Shown here one piece after another: positions 44,601 through 53,130 of a DNA stretch of 64,000 nucleotides. The notes beneath the pieces are model-generated. The model saw only the letters and a list, made by a program, of their open reading frames with translations, was not told where the DNA came from and ran no database searches. Positions within the stretch are counted from its first letter, which is position 1, and every line of letters starts with the position of its first letter. The stretch lies in assembly GCA_900170005.1 (NCBI GenBank), contig LT827128.1:1240001-1304000 (forward strand), read 5' to 3'. The translations under genes and the position numbers were made by a program. Origin of the DNA: Gordonibacter massiliensis (ex Traore et al. 2017). Its GTDB lineage: Bacteria; Actinomycetota; Coriobacteriia; Coriobacteriales; Eggerthellaceae.

Positions 44601-46982
44601 CTCGAGGTGCAGGTCGTCGGCGTACAGCGCCATGATGTCGGCCTCAAGGCTGTCGTAGGCGTGGAACCGCATCTCGGCGATGACCACGTTCGGCGCCCAC
44701 CAGGCGCGCCCGGTAGCCACCTTGACCTTGCCGGTGGTGACGGGCTCGGCCAGCTTCGCCAGCGCGTACTTGCGGCCGTTCTGGCCCGTGCGCATCTGCA
44801 CGGCAGCGTCCGCCGTCTTCCACGCGCCGGCTTCGTCGACGTAGCTCACGTTGACCTTCCCGAACGGCACGCCGTCCTGCACCTCGGCGAACGAGATCAT
44901 GCCGAGCGTCTGCGGTTCGTCGAACTCCACGGTGACGCCCTTGTTCGAACCGGGGTAGTATCCGCCCTCGTCCCAGTCGTTCACCTGCAAGTACGATCCG
45001 TAGTTGTCGTCGAAGAGGCCGAGCGCGCTCTTGGCCGTGCCGCTCACGGCATCGAGCGGGCTGTCCACCATGGAGCCGCGGCCGTACGTGGCCGATGCGA
45101 TGTGCGAGAGGTAGGCGCCTTCGGCGTTCTTCGTGTTCACCAACCGGTATTCCGGAAGCTGCGCCGGGTTGACGTTCGTGGTGCGCGCCGTCGCCGCGAG
45201 CGAGGCGCCGCTTTCGCCTATCTCGTTGACGCCCGTCACGTACACCTGGTATTCGGTGTCGTCTTTCAAACCCGTCACCTGGTACGATGCCGATGCGATG
45301 CCGCCGATCCTCGTGTAGGCGCCGCCCTCGTCGGCCTTCTCGCGGTAGAACAGGTTGTAGGAGTCGGTGTCCTCCATGTTCTTCCAGCTGACGGATAGGC
45401 TGCGGTACGCGCCGACGACCTTGAGGCCCTCGGGCGCGTCGGGTTTGCTGGTGGTCTTCGGCGTGACCTTGGCTTCGGTCGACCACGGGCTGCGCCAGTC
45501 GCCGTTCACGGAGCGCACCTTGATGGCGAACTCGGTGCCGTTCGCGATCTTCTTTCCGCCGAACGAGGTGACGGTGAGCGAGACAGCCGTGGTGCGCTTG
45601 ACCTCTTCCGTGCCGTTGGCGCTGATGGAGAGCTCGTAGCCCGTCACATTGGTGGAAGCGTCCCACGAGACGGTGAACTTCTTGCTGCCGGGCTCGGCTT
45701 TCAGGTTCTCCGGCACGCTCATATCGGGCTCGGGAATGCGTTCGGCCATGTCGTTCAGGAACTCGACCTTGGATATCTCGGCGAGGTTGGCGCCACCGGA
45801 TGTCTTGGTGATGGTGAGCGTGACCTTCTTCACGGCGATCTGGCCGCCGAAATCGATGACGATGGTGCCGTCATTGCCGATCGTTGCCGTGGGAGCCGCC
45901 GCCCGCGAGCGGAAGAAAGCGGCACGCGGATCGTGCTTAGGTATGGCGACGTCTTCATAGGAGCCGTCCGCGAACTCCACGCGCACGGCGCCCTGCTCCA
46001 CGGCGCCCTCGCTTTGCGGTGGCACGCTGATAACCATGCCGTCGACCAGCGGAGCCGCGTCGCCGTTCGGGGCGAGATCGAAGTCGACCACCACGGGATT
46101 GCTTTCCGTGATGGGGTTCTGCGACTCGAAGGTGACCGGCGACGCGCCCGCAAGCAGTTCGGCCGGATCGCTCGACGCCTTGATACCGTCGTTCACCTCG
46201 GCTTTCACCGCCGCAGCCGAAACAGACCGCGCCAACGTGGCGTCGATCTGGCCCTTGCCGATGTTCGCGGCGGCTATCTGGAGGTCGGCGAGCGTGACGG
46301 AACCGTCGCCGTCCATGTCACAGGAGGATTCGTAGGCGGACGATTCGAGCACGTCGACAATAGCCGCGGCGTCGGTGCTGTCGATGACGCCGTCGCCCGT
46401 GGCGTCGCCCGACAGCATCACGCCCGGGTGCGCCGCTTCCAAATTCACCAGCAGGTCGCCCGTGCGCAGCTCCAAGGACACGGCGTCGGCCTTGACCTCG
46501 ATCTGTTGACGATAGGACAGGAAGCCGGGCGCGCTCACCGTGAGCTCGTAGACGCCGTCGGCCAAATCATCGAAGCGCACGGTGCCCTGAGGGTCCGCCG
46601 CGGAAAGCTCGGCCGTCTCGGTGCGGCTGTAGCCGTCGGGTCCCGCAAGCAGAACGGCGTACGAAGCGGAGGGCGCCGTCTCGCCGTCCGCAGCGGCGTC
46701 GAGAACGGCCGTGCGACCCTCGATCAGCGTCGCGCGCACGGAACCCGCCTGCACGGGAGCGGCGGGAGCTTCGTCATCGATTGGTGCGGCCTCCTCGTCG
46801 GGAGACGGCAGCGACGCCGGCTGGAACGCGGGCGTCTCGGATTCCTCGGAAGGAGCGGTGGGTTCCTGGATCTCGCCCGGTTGCGGGTCATCGCCGTCTG
46901 CGGCGTAGGCCGGGACGGTGCACAACGAGGAAGCCAGGACGACGGCGAGCGCCGCCGACAGCACACGGGGACTGCGTTTCAT
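41670..46982 (-). CDS. Secreted M60-like metallopeptidase with FN3, discoidin and dockerin-like domains
   Basis: A 1770-residue exported protein. Order: signal peptide (RVLSAALAVVLASSLCTVPA, to about residue 28); an acidic/proline region; a dockerin-like pair of calcium loops at about residues 185-245 (SGDATGDGVIDSTDAAAIVD and CDMDGDGSVTLADL); two fibronectin-III domains (about 420-600); a discoidin-like domain (about 655-770); the M60 peptidase core with HEIGHNINQ at about residue 1160 and a downstream glutamate; and a second discoidin-like domain (about 1480-1600). M60 enzymes cut O-glycosylated mucins. No C-terminal sorting signal is present, so attachment may rely on the cohesin-like neighbour. 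ATG 46982 is chosen over an upstream frame that lacks a signal peptide. Confidence 0.85.
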   Translation of the reverse strand: MKRSPRVLSAALAVVLASSLCTVPAYAADGDDPQPGEIQEPTAPSEESETPAFQPASLPSPDEEAAPIDDEAPAAPVQAGSVRATLIEGRTAVLDAAADGETAPSASYAVLLAGPDGYSRTETAELSAADPQGTVRFDDLADGVYELTVSAPGFLSYRQQIEVKADAVSLELRTGDLLVNLEAAHPGVMLSGDATGDGVIDSTDAAAIVDVLESSAYESSCDMDGDGSVTLADLQIAAANIGKGQIDATLARSVSAAAVKAEVNDGIKASSDPAELLAGASPVTFESQNPITESNPVVVDFDLAPNGDAAPLVDGMVISVPPQSEGAVEQGAVRVEFADGSYEDVAIPKHDPRAAFFRSRAAAPTATIGNDGTIVIDFGGQIAVKKVTLTITKTSGGANLAEISKVEFLNDMAERIPEPDMSVPENLKAEPGSKKFTVSWDASTNVTGYELSISANGTEEVKRTTAVSLTVTSFGGKKIANGTEFAIKVRSVNGDWRSPWSTEAKVTPKTTSKPDAPEGLKVVGAYRSLSVSWKNMEDTDSYNLFYREKADEGGAYTRIGGIASASYQVTGLKDDTEYQVYVTGVNEIGESGASLAATARTTNVNPAQLPEYRLVNTKNAEGAYLSHIASATYGRGSMVDSPLDAVSGTAKSALGLFDDNYGSYLQVNDWDEGGYYPGSNKGVTVEFDEPQTLGMISFAEVQDGVPFGKVNVSYVDEAGAWKTADAAVQMRTGQNGRKYALAKLAEPVTTGKVKVATGRAWWAPNVVIAEMRFHAYDSLEADIMALYADDLHLELKGSVTVEGIDALQRGLDTPDEVSGEFHPYRTALQTELDSARKLLATEGLEGTVRVHNAISAKRDSSRSLGIGGLNAWQPLGAVAAAGDEIVVYAGAAGKATGSSAPLRLVLSQQHAEGGATKVLATLKAGRNEVTIPQLSTLDFEKGGQLYVEYTGDSNADDWGVRVSGASATPSLDLYHVDDPAERLARTTAYVQELEAYVPQLEARHDEVHAGGDNAAVQYAYDAQNCVLNATDVLLDQMMYSVPAQQILAGLGEGSTDARARKLLSSLDAMDQMMELFYQRKGLASSFADGTPAAVVTANSLPSQHLNIRYTRMGAGAFMYAAGNHIGIEWGSVPGLAKANPAVFDESGAKASGNLFGWGIAHEIGHNINQSQYAYAEVTNNYFAQLARTIDTYGSEGSPYGSTRFSYDDVYQRVTSGDEGRTGSVFTQLAMYWQLALAYDAGEPYQLYGTYQEAFENNFFARVDSYARRPGTAPAPDGVALVLDGGESQNIMRLASAAAERDLTEFFERWGIAADATTAAYVKQFPAEERAICYANDDARGWARAHEDVGAVAGKDVVKASAEASGSEVVLTLGADASAGDSVLGYEIARITYAGGQPQREVVGFSTDGTYEDDASSLGNRAVAYEVTAVDKFLNRSAPTTLDAVKLSGDGLQDKAGWTVDTNMVSVQDAVPPATDDDPDAPEPQPASALAVDGDAATAFTGASAEGDPYLTIDMGTSTPVTVVRYTLKGEGAALGAYRIETSLDGETYTVIKEGSLQLGDDGAATLYFDNGEDPWVCTYDARYLRITGTGQAGKELSVGEIDVFGPSGDNVELFDADGVPAIGILKSDFVYQQAMEGQAARSIPKGSLVFTGSYKGNPAYNVVVLYDADGNVVGGADAAGNLVANQIILAPDPGDAMLGETSEGRWVYWIEPAALEKMRLPKQVRAELYRVDDALTNEGQRLTSDSLLASVPDTLPDIEFNGAASAPSNH

Positions 46983-47049
46983 GTTCGTTTTCCGTTTCTC
47001 GCCAGCTATTACGTAGGTGCGGGAAAGTCCCGCGAAATATGCGAGTGGA

Positions 47050-47080
47050 ATAATACCATAAAAGGTAACGAGAAGGTAAC
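47050..47080 (-). promoter_or_regulatory. Promoter and direct-repeat site upstream of the M60 gene
   Basis: The minus strand has an extended -10, TGG-TATTAT (47050-47058). Immediately upstream are two direct copies of GTTACC (47064-47069 and 47075-47080), 11 bases apart. Their position over the -35 region suggests an activator site, one helical turn apart. Confidence 0.5.
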
Positions 47081-47230
47081 GGAAAGTCGCAAACGAGCAG
47101 CCTGACAAGGGACGCGAGGCGGAAGCCCTGCATAAGGATGTAGACGCACGGCGAAGACCCTTGCTTTATACGTATTTTTCGATGTATTATTTACTGTATA
47201 TTTGACATAATGAGCGACAAGGAGTGCAGC

Positions 47231-47548
47231 ATGGTGCAATTCGAGAAGATATACCCGGTGTCGGCCATGCAGCGCAAGCAAGGAGAACTTAAGCAAGCAG
47301 CCCAGGAGGGCATCGTTCGCATCACGGAAAACGGCTCCGCCGCCTATGTTTTCTGCTCGGAAGAGGTGTTCCTGAACACGCTCGACCAAACCGCCCGCGA
47401 AGCGGCCTATGCGGCGCGGCTCGACGAGGTGCTCGCCCGCGGACGGGACGACGTCGCCTCCGGCCGTTACCACACCGACCCTGACGCGGCTTTGAGCGCT
47501 ATCGAGGCCATACGCTCGTCGATGGGGCTGGCAGATGAAGAAGGCTAA
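47231..47548 (+). CDS. Phd/YefM-type antitoxin
   Basis: A 105-residue protein with the N-terminal fold KIYPVSAMQRKQGELKQAAQ and VRITENGSAAYVFCSEEVFL, typical of Phd/YefM antitoxins that bind DNA and the toxin. The acidic C-terminal tail (SMGLADEEG) fits toxin binding. ATG 47231 follows CAAGGAGTGCAGC; an upstream ATG at 47210 adds seven residues and has no ribosome site. It overlaps the toxin start by 14 bases. Confidence 0.8.
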   Translation: MVQFEKIYPVSAMQRKQGELKQAAQEGIVRITENGSAAYVFCSEEVFLNTLDQTAREAAYAARLDEVLARGRDDVASGRYHTDPDAALSAIEAIRSSMGLADEEG

Positions 47549-47807
47549 GGTTGTTTTCACCCATGGGTTCGAACGGGACGTGGCCGCCAAGGTGGGGCGC
47601 GCCTCGAAGCGAAAGGAAATCGTCGACGTCGCCATGCTCGTTGCCGACATGCCCGCCCTCGGAAGCACGAACGTTCCAGCCTCCGTCATCGACAAGTACG
47701 GAGACGGCGTGAGGAAGGCGGTCGTATCCCCCTTCCTCATCGTGTACGAGCTGCAAGACGGCGAGGCGCGCATGATGGGTCTTCTGCACGAACGGGAAGC
47801 TTACTGA
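47535..47807 (+). CDS. RelE/ParE-family toxin
   Basis: A 90-residue basic protein encoded just after and overlapping the antitoxin. The core FTHGFERDVAAKVGRASKRK and the closing FLIVYELQDGEARMMGLLHE fit the RelE/ParE fold, though the usual catalytic residues cannot be assigned with certainty. Target, ribosome-dependent mRNA or gyrase, is therefore open. The 3' end overlaps the convergent torD-like gene by 7 bases. Confidence 0.75.
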   Translation: MKKAKVVFTHGFERDVAAKVGRASKRKEIVDVAMLVADMPALGSTNVPASVIDKYGDGVRKAVVSPFLIVYELQDGEARMMGLLHEREAY

Positions 47808-48610
47808 GGGTTCCCGATGGCGGCGCAGAGCGCCTCGGCCACCTCCGCGATGCCCAGGTAGTAACCGTCCGGCGCGCTTTCGGCCACGCGCTCGCGGAAC
47901 GCCGTCGCCCACGATGCGGGATGCTCGCGCGCGAACGCGCGCAGGCGCGCCTCGGTCCCACCATGCTCTTTCGCGATCCCGTCGCGGGCCGCGTCCGCAG
48001 CCGAACCGTCCGCGGCACGAACGGCCGCCCCGCCTGCGGTGTTCGGATCCTCGCAAGCGGAAGCCCGCGCGGCGATGCGGCGGCAGAGCTCGGCGGCGTA
48101 GAGCAGCTCGATGCCCAGGTGGTCGGCGTACTGGTTGCTGCCGCCCGCCAGCTCCAGGCCGGCCTCGCGCAGCAGGTCCTGCATGGCCACGGTGGCGCGG
48201 CCGAAGCCCACCTCCCCCACGCCCCCGCCGCGGGCGTACATCGTCTCCCACGGCGGGGCGGCGGGTTTGGGCGGACCGATGAAGAGGCGCGCGTACTCCA
48301 CGTTCGCGCGCCTCACGGCCGCATCGACCTCCGGGCTCGCAACCCGGAGGTCGTGCACGCGGGCCTTCATGCGCGCGAGAGCGCGCTCCGTCGCCTCGCC
48401 GCAGGCGGGGGCGCCGTCGGCGGCAAGCCCGCCGCACACCGCTAGCCCCGCGCCGAACTCGTCCCAAAACGCCTCGTCCAGACCGAACGCCGTCTCGACC
48501 GTCAGGGGCGAGAGTAGGCTGTTGCCCAGAAACGCGAGCCGCTCCGCCAGCAGCCCCCACCGCTTCGACGCGTCGGCGCCTTCGAGCGCCCCGCCTTGCA
48601 CGGTCGTCAT
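47801..48610 (-). CDS. TorD-family chaperone of the Moco oxidoreductase
   Basis: This 269-residue alpha-helical protein resembles the TorD/DmsD family (RWGLLAERLAFLGNSLLSPL, EYARLFIGPPKPAAPPWETM, YADHLGIELLYAAELCRRIA). Such proteins bind Tat signal peptides and guard cofactor insertion. An alanine-rich loop occupies about residues 190-220. It is the last gene of the operon and overlaps the nrfD-like gene by 4 bases. Confidence 0.85.
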   Translation of the reverse strand: MTTVQGGALEGADASKRWGLLAERLAFLGNSLLSPLTVETAFGLDEAFWDEFGAGLAVCGGLAADGAPACGEATERALARMKARVHDLRVASPEVDAAVRRANVEYARLFIGPPKPAAPPWETMYARGGGVGEVGFGRATVAMQDLLREAGLELAGGSNQYADHLGIELLYAAELCRRIAARASACEDPNTAGGAAVRAADGSAADAARDGIAKEHGGTEARLRAFAREHPASWATAFRERVAESAPDGYYLGIAEVAEALCAAIGNPQ

Positions 48611-49932
48611 TTCGCGGGCGCCGGGGTCGTTTTTCCCGCAGGAACGGAAGGGGCGCACCCCGCGGCCGCCGGAGCGCCGCCCACCGTCGGCGCCGCGTCG
48701 GCCGGGGCCAGCCCCGCCGCCACGTCGTCGGCCAGGGCGGGAGCCGGGTCGTAGCTCAAGAACAGCTTGGTGAGCACCAAGAAGGCCAGCACGCCCAACG
48801 CGAACATGCCCACCACGATCATGAGCTCGGGCAGCGTGGGCGCGTACGAGCTGGTCACGGCCCAGGCGTCCATGCCGGCCGCCCCGTGCGAGGACGACGA
48901 GCCCGTGATGAGCCCCGGCGCGCCCGCCACGTTCGGGTAGAGGAAGCTGGTGAACAAGAGCCAGACGCGCTTGCAGAACACGCCCACCACCACGCCGGCC
49001 GACGCCAGCGCAACGAGCCCCATGCGGCGGCGGTTCTTCGCGAACACGAGGATGCAGAACGGGATGATCACGCCCACGATGACCTCGGTCCAGAAGAACG
49101 GCGCGGTGACGCCCGTGAACAGCGCGGCGAGCTCTTCCATGCCGTGCTCCGTGCCCGGATACGCCATCGTGAGGATCTCGCAGCCCACCATGTAGCCGTC
49201 CACGGCGATGCACACGGCCAGCAAGCCCGCCAGGTTCGCGATGAGCTTCTTCGACGTGGCGAACACCTTGGCGCGGTTCATCCACAGAAGCCCCAGCAGC
49301 AGAAGCGCCAGGCCCGAGTCCATGGCCGAGGCCACGAACAGCGGCGCCATGATGGTGGAGTACCAGCCGGCGCGCGCGATCTGCAGACCGAAGATCCAAG
49401 CCGTCACGGAGTGCACGAGGATGGCCACCGGCAGGGCGAAGCGGCTCACGACGGCCACCTTGTCCTGCGCGCCGGGCTTCTTCGACGTCATGAAGTACAG
49501 GTACACGAGGTTGATAACAAGGTACGTGGTGATGACGCAGATGTCCCACAGAAGCGGCGACATGAAGTTCGGCGATGCGAACAGGTTCAGCAGGCGCACG
49601 ATGCCGCCCAGGTCGATGAGCACGAACGCGCCGGCGATGCAGATGCACACGAGCGACACGAGGATGGCGGGCAGCGCCACCTTCTTGTACTCCTTCACAT
49701 GGAAGATGGACGCGGACGACGCCACGATGAGGCCGCCGGCCGAGAGCCCGACGAAGAACATGAAGCAGGCGATGTAGAGGCCCCACGACGTGCCGTTAGA
49801 CATACCGGTGACGCCCAAGCCGCCCATGAACTGCCAGACGTACGCCCCCGCGCCGGCCAGCACGAGCACCGCCAGCACGGCGAAGGCGACCTTGTACCCG
49901 GTCGAGAGGTTCTTGAGATTCGAGAAATTCAC
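48607..49932 (-). CDS. nrfD: NrfD-family membrane anchor subunit
   Basis: An integral membrane protein with nine to ten helices (441 residues), including GTSWGLYIACFMFFVGLSAG and WDICVITTYLVINLVYLYFM. It matches the NrfD/PsrC family that exchanges electrons with the quinone pool. The C-terminal Ala/Pro-rich tail (PAPALADDVAAGLAPADAAP and onward) is low complexity. It follows the iron-sulfur subunit after 12 bases. Confidence 0.9.
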   Translation of the reverse strand: MNFSNLKNLSTGYKVAFAVLAVLVLAGAGAYVWQFMGGLGVTGMSNGTSWGLYIACFMFFVGLSAGGLIVASSASIFHVKEYKKVALPAILVSLVCICIAGAFVLIDLGGIVRLLNLFASPNFMSPLLWDICVITTYLVINLVYLYFMTSKKPGAQDKVAVVSRFALPVAILVHSVTAWIFGLQIARAGWYSTIMAPLFVASAMDSGLALLLLGLLWMNRAKVFATSKKLIANLAGLLAVCIAVDGYMVGCEILTMAYPGTEHGMEELAALFTGVTAPFFWTEVIVGVIIPFCILVFAKNRRRMGLVALASAGVVVGVFCKRVWLLFTSFLYPNVAGAPGLITGSSSSHGAAGMDAWAVTSSYAPTLPELMIVVGMFALGVLAFLVLTKLFLSYDPAPALADDVAAGLAPADAAPTVGGAPAAAGCAPSVPAGKTTPAPAK

Positions 49933-49944
49933 GTTGCTTCCTCC

Positions 49945-50568
49945 CTAGCCGATATAGAACAGTTGCGGGCGGGTGCCCTTTTCTTCCAGCAGATGGTGGA
50001 CGTCGACGGCGCGCTCGCGGGCGAGCTTGGAGATGTCGCTCTCGGGATCGTCCAAATCGCCGAACGTGCGGGCGCGGGCCGGGCACACGCGCACGCACAT
50101 GGGCACGTCGCCCGAATCGGTGCGCTCCTTGCACAGCGTGCACTTCTCCATGACGCCCTTATTGCGCACGGGCACGCGCGCGTCGCCGTAGTTGACGTCG
50201 GGGTCGCGCACGGGCTCGTCCCAGTTGAACACGCGGGCGTTGAAGGGGCAGGCCGCCATGCACATGCGGCAGCCGATGCACTTGTCGTAGTCGATCTCCA
50301 CGCGGCCTTTCTCGTCCTTGTAGGTCGCGCCCGTGGGGCACACCTTCAGGCAAGCCGCGTTCTCGCAGTGCTGGCACTGCACGGGCAGGTACGTGCGCGT
50401 GAGGTTGGGGTACTCCCCCACGGCGCCGTCCATGGTGTCCACACCCTCGGTGAGGATGCGGTTCCAGAGCATGCCCATGGGCACGTTGTTCTGCATCTTG
50501 CAGGCGTTCGCGCAGGTGTGGCACCCCACGCAACGCTCCTTGTTGATGGCTATGGCCAGTTTCGTCAT
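49945..50568 (-). CDS. Four-cluster ferredoxin subunit (DmsB/NrfC-like)
   Basis: The 207-residue protein carries four [4Fe-4S] motifs: CVGCHTCANACKMQNNVP, CQHCENAACLKVCPTGA, CIGCRMCMAACPFNARVF and CTLCKERTDSGDVPMC followed by CPARA. It links the catalytic and membrane subunits. ATG 50568 (MTKLAIAINKERCVGC) follows GGGGGGCAGCC. It lies 11 bases after the catalytic subunit. Confidence 0.92.
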   Translation of the reverse strand: MTKLAIAINKERCVGCHTCANACKMQNNVPMGMLWNRILTEGVDTMDGAVGEYPNLTRTYLPVQCQHCENAACLKVCPTGATYKDEKGRVEIDYDKCIGCRMCMAACPFNARVFNWDEPVRDPDVNYGDARVPVRNKGVMEKCTLCKERTDSGDVPMCVRVCPARARTFGDLDDPESDISKLARERAVDVHHLLEEKGTRPQLFYIG

Positions 50569-50579
50569 GGCTGCCCCCC

Positions 50580-52988
50580 TTAGGCTTTCTTCACTTGGAC
50601 GAGCGTGTCCGAGAACGGGATGACCGGGCCTGTGGCCAGCTCGTAACCGCGCTCGATCATGGTGTCGTTCGTCACGCTCTGGAGGTTCCCGGACGCGAGG
50701 TAGTCGGCCGAGGCGCCCTCGATCATGCGCGCCGAGCCGGGCCGCACGGCGGGGTTCTCCTTCACCCGGCACTGGAAGCTGCCGCGCTCGTTGAACACCT
50801 CCACCGTGCCGTCGGCCTCGATGCCGCGCGAGGCGAGCTCGGCGGGGTTCAGCTCCACGTAGGGCTCGTAGTACTGCTGGATCCACGAGGCGTCGGCGAA
50901 CTGGTTGTGGATGCGGAAGCGCGAGCGCACGTTCGCCAGCTGCAGCGGGTAGCTCTCGCGCGCGGGGTTGCCTTCGTAGGCCTCGGACGGATCCTCGTAG
51001 GTGGGCAGCGCCTGGCCGAAGTCCACGAGGTTGTCGTAGTACACGTCCATGCGGCCGGACGTCGTGCCGAACACGAGGTCGGGGAATTCCAGGCGGGGCT
51101 TCTCGATGCCCTCGAGCGGGTAGGCGCCGTGGTTCTCGTTGATCGCCTCGACGGTGAGCGCGCTGGTGTAGAGGTCCTCCGAGTTGGCCAGCATGGCGTC
51201 CACCCATTCCCGCGAGGTCTTGGGCAACGCGTCGGCCACGCCCAGGCGCTCGGCCAGCTCGCGCTGGATGCGGAAGTCGGTGCGCGCCTCGAACAGCGGC
51301 TCGATGACCTTGTTCTGCAGCACCAGCTGGTTGTAGCCCACCTTCAGGTTGCCCACCTCCTCCTCGTTCTCGAAGCGGGTGGCCGCGGGCAGCACGATGT
51401 CGGCCCACTTGGCGCCCTCGGTGAAGTAGGGGTCGATGGACACGATGAAGTCGAGGTTCTTCGCCCATTCGAGGGTGGTGTTCATGTTGGCGTAGTGCTG
51501 CTGGAAGAAGTCGCCGCAGCAGATGAAGGCGCGCACCTTGTTGGCCTTCGTGCGCATGTCGTAGGCCGCCATCTCGTCGTCGGCGGAGGCCAACTCCTCG
51601 GGCAGCTCCCAGCTGGCGAGGTTGCCAGTGTAGCCGTTCCAGGCGCCGCCCACGAACACGCCGATGTTGGCGCCGGGCTTGCAGATGTTGCCCGTGAGCG
51701 CGGCGAGCACGGCGGCCGCGTGGCCGGCGATGTCGGCGTTGGCCATCTTGTCGTTGCCGCCCCACCCGAGCGCGATGGACGCGGGGCCGTCCTGCGCGTA
51801 GGCCCGGGCCAGCTCCTCGATGCGCGCGGCCGGGATGCCCGTCTTCTCGGACGCCCAGGCGAGGGTGTGGGGCTTCTGGTTCTCTTTGAACAGGGTGAAC
51901 ACGGTGGCGTAGGTTGCGCCGCCCTCGGTGTAGCGGCCCTCGAGCGCCGGACGGGCCGCGGCCGTGTAGGGCACGCGCGCGTTCGCGGAGGCATCCCACA
52001 CGAAAAAGGGGTTCTGCTCGCCGGTTTCCGGCTCCTCGGCGGCCGGGTCCTCGGCGTGGTCGCGCACGAGCTTGCCGGTCTTCTCGTCCACCAGGTACGG
52101 GAAGGCGGTGTGGGCGGCCATGAACTCCTCGTCGCACCACCCGTTGTCGACGATGGCGCTGGCCATGCCCAAGAACAGCGCGGCGTCGGTGCCGGGCGCG
52201 ATGGGAATCCACTCGTCGGACTTCGACGCCGTGGTGGAGAAGTGCGGGTCGACGGTGATCATCTTCGCCCCGGCCTCCTTGGCCTCGAAGAACAGGCGCA
52301 CCTGCGGCAGCGTGGACTCGCAGAAGTTGCTGCCCACGGTGAGCACCATGTTGGCGTTGACCCAGTCGCGCGCCTCGCCCGTGGCGTAGGCGTAGCCGCC
52401 GCCGTGGCCGATGGCCGGGTCCAGGCCGTTGCCCGTGCCGTTGTCGATGCCGCCCATGCCGCCGGTCTGCGCGCCCAGCATGGGTGCGAGGAACGGGAAG
52501 CTGGCCTCGGTGGTGGCCCCCACCATCACGCAGTCGCGGCCGTGCTCCTTCTGCAGCCGGGCGAGGTTGTCGACGATCTCGTCGTAGGCCTCGTCCCAGC
52601 TGATGGGCTCGAACTCGTTCGCGCCGCGCTCGCCCACGCGCCGCAAAGGCGTCTGGATGCGGTGCGAGCCGTAGATGTGCTGCACCTCCGAGATGCCCTT
52701 GAGGCAGATGGTCTCGTAGCGGTCGTCCACGCAGTCGTTCGGCTCGACCTTCACCAGGCGGCCGTCGCGCACGGTGCACTTGAGCGGGCACATGCCGCCG
52801 CAGTGCCCCTGGTGGTACGTGCAGGCCGTGCGCTCCTCGCCCGCGACCGCCGCCTCGGCGCCGGCCGGCCCGATGCCCGCGTACGCCTTCGCCGGGGCAA
52901 GCCAGCCCCCCGTCGAGAACATGCCCGCCGCCGCGGCCGCGCCGCAGGCCGCAGACCCTTTGAGGAACCCGCGCCTCGTCAGCTCCAT
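50580..52988 (-). CDS. Tat-exported molybdopterin oxidoreductase (DMSO reductase family)
   Basis: The catalytic subunit (802 residues) begins with a Tat signal, ELTRRGFLKGSAACGAAAAA. The N-terminal cluster motif reads CTYHQGHCGGMCPLKC with a fourth cysteine in ETICLKG. Moco-binding regions follow (SFPFLAPMLGAQTGGMGGID, MITVDPHFSTTASKSD, IALGWGGNDKMANAD) and the C-terminal dinucleotide domain (PLQLANVRSRFRIHNQFADA). This family reduces or dehydroxylates diverse substrates in Eggerthellaceae; the substrate here is unknown. It is the first gene of the operon and faces the PucR-type regulator. Confidence 0.92.
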   Translation of the reverse strand: MELTRRGFLKGSAACGAAAAAGMFSTGGWLAPAKAYAGIGPAGAEAAVAGEERTACTYHQGHCGGMCPLKCTVRDGRLVKVEPNDCVDDRYETICLKGISEVQHIYGSHRIQTPLRRVGERGANEFEPISWDEAYDEIVDNLARLQKEHGRDCVMVGATTEASFPFLAPMLGAQTGGMGGIDNGTGNGLDPAIGHGGGYAYATGEARDWVNANMVLTVGSNFCESTLPQVRLFFEAKEAGAKMITVDPHFSTTASKSDEWIPIAPGTDAALFLGMASAIVDNGWCDEEFMAAHTAFPYLVDEKTGKLVRDHAEDPAAEEPETGEQNPFFVWDASANARVPYTAAARPALEGRYTEGGATYATVFTLFKENQKPHTLAWASEKTGIPAARIEELARAYAQDGPASIALGWGGNDKMANADIAGHAAAVLAALTGNICKPGANIGVFVGGAWNGYTGNLASWELPEELASADDEMAAYDMRTKANKVRAFICCGDFFQQHYANMNTTLEWAKNLDFIVSIDPYFTEGAKWADIVLPAATRFENEEEVGNLKVGYNQLVLQNKVIEPLFEARTDFRIQRELAERLGVADALPKTSREWVDAMLANSEDLYTSALTVEAINENHGAYPLEGIEKPRLEFPDLVFGTTSGRMDVYYDNLVDFGQALPTYEDPSEAYEGNPARESYPLQLANVRSRFRIHNQFADASWIQQYYEPYVELNPAELASRGIEADGTVEVFNERGSFQCRVKENPAVRPGSARMIEGASADYLASGNLQSVTNDTMIERGYELATGPVIPFSDTLVQVKKA

Positions 52989-53113
52989 ACGGTCCTTCCT
53001 CTCTTCGTTCGCTCTTCGTTTTTTCCAGAATGGATGTTTTTCGACGGCGCACAGTGTATGGAGGCGACGGAAGCCCGTCATCGTTCCGTCGGCCGAAATC
53101 AGGCCCGCCGATT

Positions 53114-53130
53114 TTGTGCATTATGTACAA
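53114..53130. promoter_or_regulatory. 17-bp operator-like palindrome between the Moco operon and its regulator
   Basis: TTGTGCATTATGTACAA is a near-perfect inverted repeat (three positions off). It lies about 126 bases upstream of the oxidoreductase start and about 140 bases upstream of the PucR-type gene, in a short AT-rich patch, and could regulate both. Confidence 0.45.

Noticed and set aside
41673-45398. Plus-strand 3.7-kb open frame opposite the M60 gene
   Set aside because: Low-complexity Arg/His/Val composition and perfect overlap with a well-supported gene mark it as an antisense shadow.
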